Shown: one piece after another, positions 61,204 to 64,000 of the stretch
Layout of the letters: each line of letters begins with the position of its first letter
Position numbering within the stretch: the first letter of the stretch is position 1
Source of the DNA: Aquila chrysaetos chrysaetos
Lineage: Eukaryota; Chordata; Aves; Accipitriformes; Accipitridae
Direction: 5' to 3'
Assembly: GCF_900496995.4 (NCBI RefSeq)
Contig: NC_044019.1
Coordinates: 2,108,001 to 2,172,000 of the forward strand
Length of the DNA stretch: 64,000 nt
Notes under the pieces: generated by a model
The model's input: only the letters and a program-made list of their open reading frames with translations
Told to the model about the DNA's origin: nothing
Databases searched by the model: none
Program-made: the position numbers and the translations under genes

Positions 61204-61204
<1 letters not shown>

Positions 61205-62253
61205 AAGAAAGCCAGAAATAACCTAAAACTGCCAAGTTTTGAATTGACACTGCTGAGCCTTACTTGGTTTATATCCAAGCTTGTCTTTGTTTACACTGAG
61301 AGTGTCAGCTCAGAATTGCCAAGAGGTTACTAAAACTTGGTGAACTTCTCTGCTAATTTGTGTTTTTCTTTTTTGGTTTGTAATAACAAGACAGAGGATA
61401 TAGATGCCAAAGTTTGTCAGATATCTGCTTGCATCTCACTGCTACCTGAGAAAGTATGAGAAAAATGAGCATGAAAGAGACATGATAAAAATAATAAAAC
61501 AAATTCAAGTCCAGGGTATTTCTACTTTATTGCATTGTACGGAAAATTAAATTTCTTGAAATTTGATATTTAGTACCTGTTCCCAGTTTGAGCCATGAAG
61601 GCCTCATATATTTGAGATGGCTGTGCTGGCTTTAGGCTCTATAAATAAGACTTTTGTAGTGGGACTTGACCCAAACCCCATTTTAAATGAGTGAAGAAAT
61701 CCATCCAGGCTGGAATTTATGAGCCCTGTGACTGTCCCTAGAGACTGTTAGTTAATGAAACCTTTGTCAGTGTGAGAGGTAAGCAAAGGACTCTTGTGGC
61801 TTGATGAATTATACTTGGCTTGGAGAAGGGAAGAAAGTGCTGGCACATGGCGTTGGGTTGTATGATGTTAGATTGCGAACTGTTTGCAAAGTGCTAGATT
61901 AACTTTCTGGCAAAAATGTAGGTGTAGTATAAGTCATCATGAGTGAGTTTAAGGGAAGAGAAAGCTTTTTTCCCCCCTAATGCTTGTTACTGTCTTGATA
62001 AGAAAAATATATAGTAATGTGTGTTGGAGCCAATGGATTATATTATTTTAGAAGCAACTTAATTATCAACCAGCTGGGCAGAGAGGATGGTTGGAAAGTA
62101 GTATGGAATGAAATGGGACATGTGGTGTTGGTTGGCAGCAAAGTAGCTTGGAGTTGCTTGGTGAAATATGAACAGAGACTATACAAGGAGTTACTGCTGC
62201 TTGCAACATGCCTCTGAAGATAATTTGTTCAGGATCTGTTCATAGCTTGACTC

Positions 62254-62274
62254 AAAAAAAAAAAAAAAAAAAAA
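62254..62274 (+). repeat. Poly(A) run, 21 bases
   Basis: Uninterrupted A run in CSMD2 intron 2 with no recognisable retroposon body. Confidence 0.88.
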
Positions 62275-64000
62275 GGCAGCTTGGTTTTTAGCATAAGTCA
62301 TTCCAACAAGCTGAGTAAATCCAAATGTGAACTGATACTGTTTTTCTTATGTTATTACAGTATACTTTTAAGCTGGCTGAGATTTTTTTTTTTGGTCCGG
62401 GGCATCATTTCAGCCTTACAAGGATCAAAATTAAAGGACAAATAAGTAACACCAGTGACTTCTGCCTTGCAGACAGAGCAGGCTTTTAAGCGTCTGCAGT
62501 GTGCATGAACTCGAAGCGTTCTCAGATTATGCTCTGCTTGTTTTATTGATGATTAATGAGGACATTCATGGTACCAGTTATTCTGTCAATATTGTTTAAA
62601 AAAAAGTAACATCTCATTGTAATTGCTTGTTTCTTTAATAAATACAGAGAGGAGGGGAGAAAAACTAACAGAACCACTGAGGAAAAAATTCGAAACCAGA
62701 CAAGCCTGAGGAAATGCTGGCAGAGAATTAGCTGTCATCTCAGGTGTGTGTCTTTCATCCACACTTACTGAAAATGGGGGAAAAGATCTGCACAGTTCTC
62801 CCTGCTGAAAGTGGAAGGTATCAGATGTGTGAAAGAGGCCAAGGCAGCAGCAGCCTATGGTACAGCTGCAGGGGATAAGCCAGGCAGATAAGTACTGGGT
62901 GACTGGGAGGAGGAGGAAGGGTGTAGGAGGCTATCATTATGTGGTCCATAAGGACACTGGAGCAGGTTACTGGCTGGACAGCAGAGTGGTGGCATGGAAA
63001 GTCCTCCTGGAGACACGGCTACCACTGAATCTTGCAGACAATGATATGTGAGAATCAAAGATCTCTCAGCTTCAGTTTTACTGCATGTATTGAAGTCCTT
63101 GTGCCTAGGGCATCTACAGGGTCACTTTTTTGCCAGCTTTGTAAGGTAATATTTGAAATGCATGGTGATTCTCTTGGGATTTGGCCCATGATTTTGGAGG
63201 AGACATTGAACTCCTTCAGGATGAAAGATGATTTCTAAAACAAAGATGTTAATAGGAATGACAAGATGTTTTTTTCCCCCCATAGACTACTTTACCCTAC
63301 ACCCACCAGCAACTGTGTCTTTAAAGAAAAAAATCTACTACCTGTAATGAGATCTGAGATGGGATAGATTGCTGTGGGTAAATTCCCTGATCTCTTGCAT
63401 TTTGTTCTTTTATTCTATACATTCCATGAAGCAGCCTTGAGGAGGACATCTGTGAGTGACCACTGACTTTGCATGTGTCTGTGTTTCCAGTTTCCCCTAA
63501 GACTTTAATTTTTAGACATACATAAGTATTTCTGAAGGTGTTCTTCCTGCAGCAGCTGGAGTACAATGCTTATGCATCCTTTTCATCAAGAGGAAGTTGT
63601 AAACGTTGCTTATTATCACTCATCTCGTACCCATTTTTCAAAGGAAAGATTGAACATATAGAAAGCCTTTTACTGAAGCCAGTGAGTTTCCTCATTTCTA
63701 CGTGCACATGAGCCAGCTGTCTAGCTGAACAAAGCATATAAAACTTGAATCAAAGTCAATTGGAAGTTACTGGGCTCTTTCTGTTGGCCCTGGTTGATAA
63801 TGGATTAGTTGAATACTTCATGAATGCACCTTTCAAATGACTTCAGGTTGACTGCTGCCTTGTTAGCTGGGCGCACAGTGTGAAAGAGGACTCACCTGCT
63901 CATTCCAGACTGTTTTCCAAAGACTGCTCCAAAGGGCAGCTCTCACTCTGAGCTGTTGTTTTCTTAACACAGTCCCTTATACCTGACTTAGCTTGAATAT

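Overview
The window is nuclear DNA of a bird, most likely a neoavian (not a galliform). The evidence is a 3' CR1 LINE end at 26.2-26.4 kb, two avian endogenous-retrovirus LTR types at 45.8-46.9 kb and 50.5-50.7 kb, and sparse exons with GT-AG introns in AT-rich sequence. None of the long open frames is bacterial-style coding.

Two conserved vertebrate genes sit head to head, as they do on human chromosome 1p34-35. On the minus strand (about 9.2-16.4 kb) is the orthologue of human C1orf94, a poorly characterised testis-enriched gene. Five of its coding exons are recognisable and one short exon is unresolved. On the plus strand (from about 20.5 kb past the window end) is CSMD2, a giant CUB/Sushi membrane protein. 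Exon 1 (signal peptide) and exon 2 (first part of CUB1) are present, separated by a 30-kb intron 1. Intron 2 runs off the right edge. A CpG island with a strong G-quadruplex motif lies between the two genes at about 19.25-19.65 kb.

The most interesting object lies inside CSMD2 intron 1, on the same strand. A compact gene model of seven exons (38387-43832) joins through seven exons and six introns in consistent reading phase, giving a 166-residue protein that I do not recognise. Directly before its ATG is an island of CpGs in CpG-poor DNA. It carries two tandem RFX X-box-like sites (GCCTAGCAAC repeated at a 13-bp period) and a CRE-like half site, a promoter type typical of ciliary genes. No nested gene of this kind is known to me at this place in mammals.

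The rest is intronic or intergenic: solo and truncated LTRs, a young and an ancient CR1 fragment, scattered worn MIR/CORE-type SINE pieces, a recent 72-bp tandem duplication at 54.6 kb, and nine homopolymer A or T runs of 19-30 bases. The left 9 kb is the 3' flank of C1orf94, with no gene seen.
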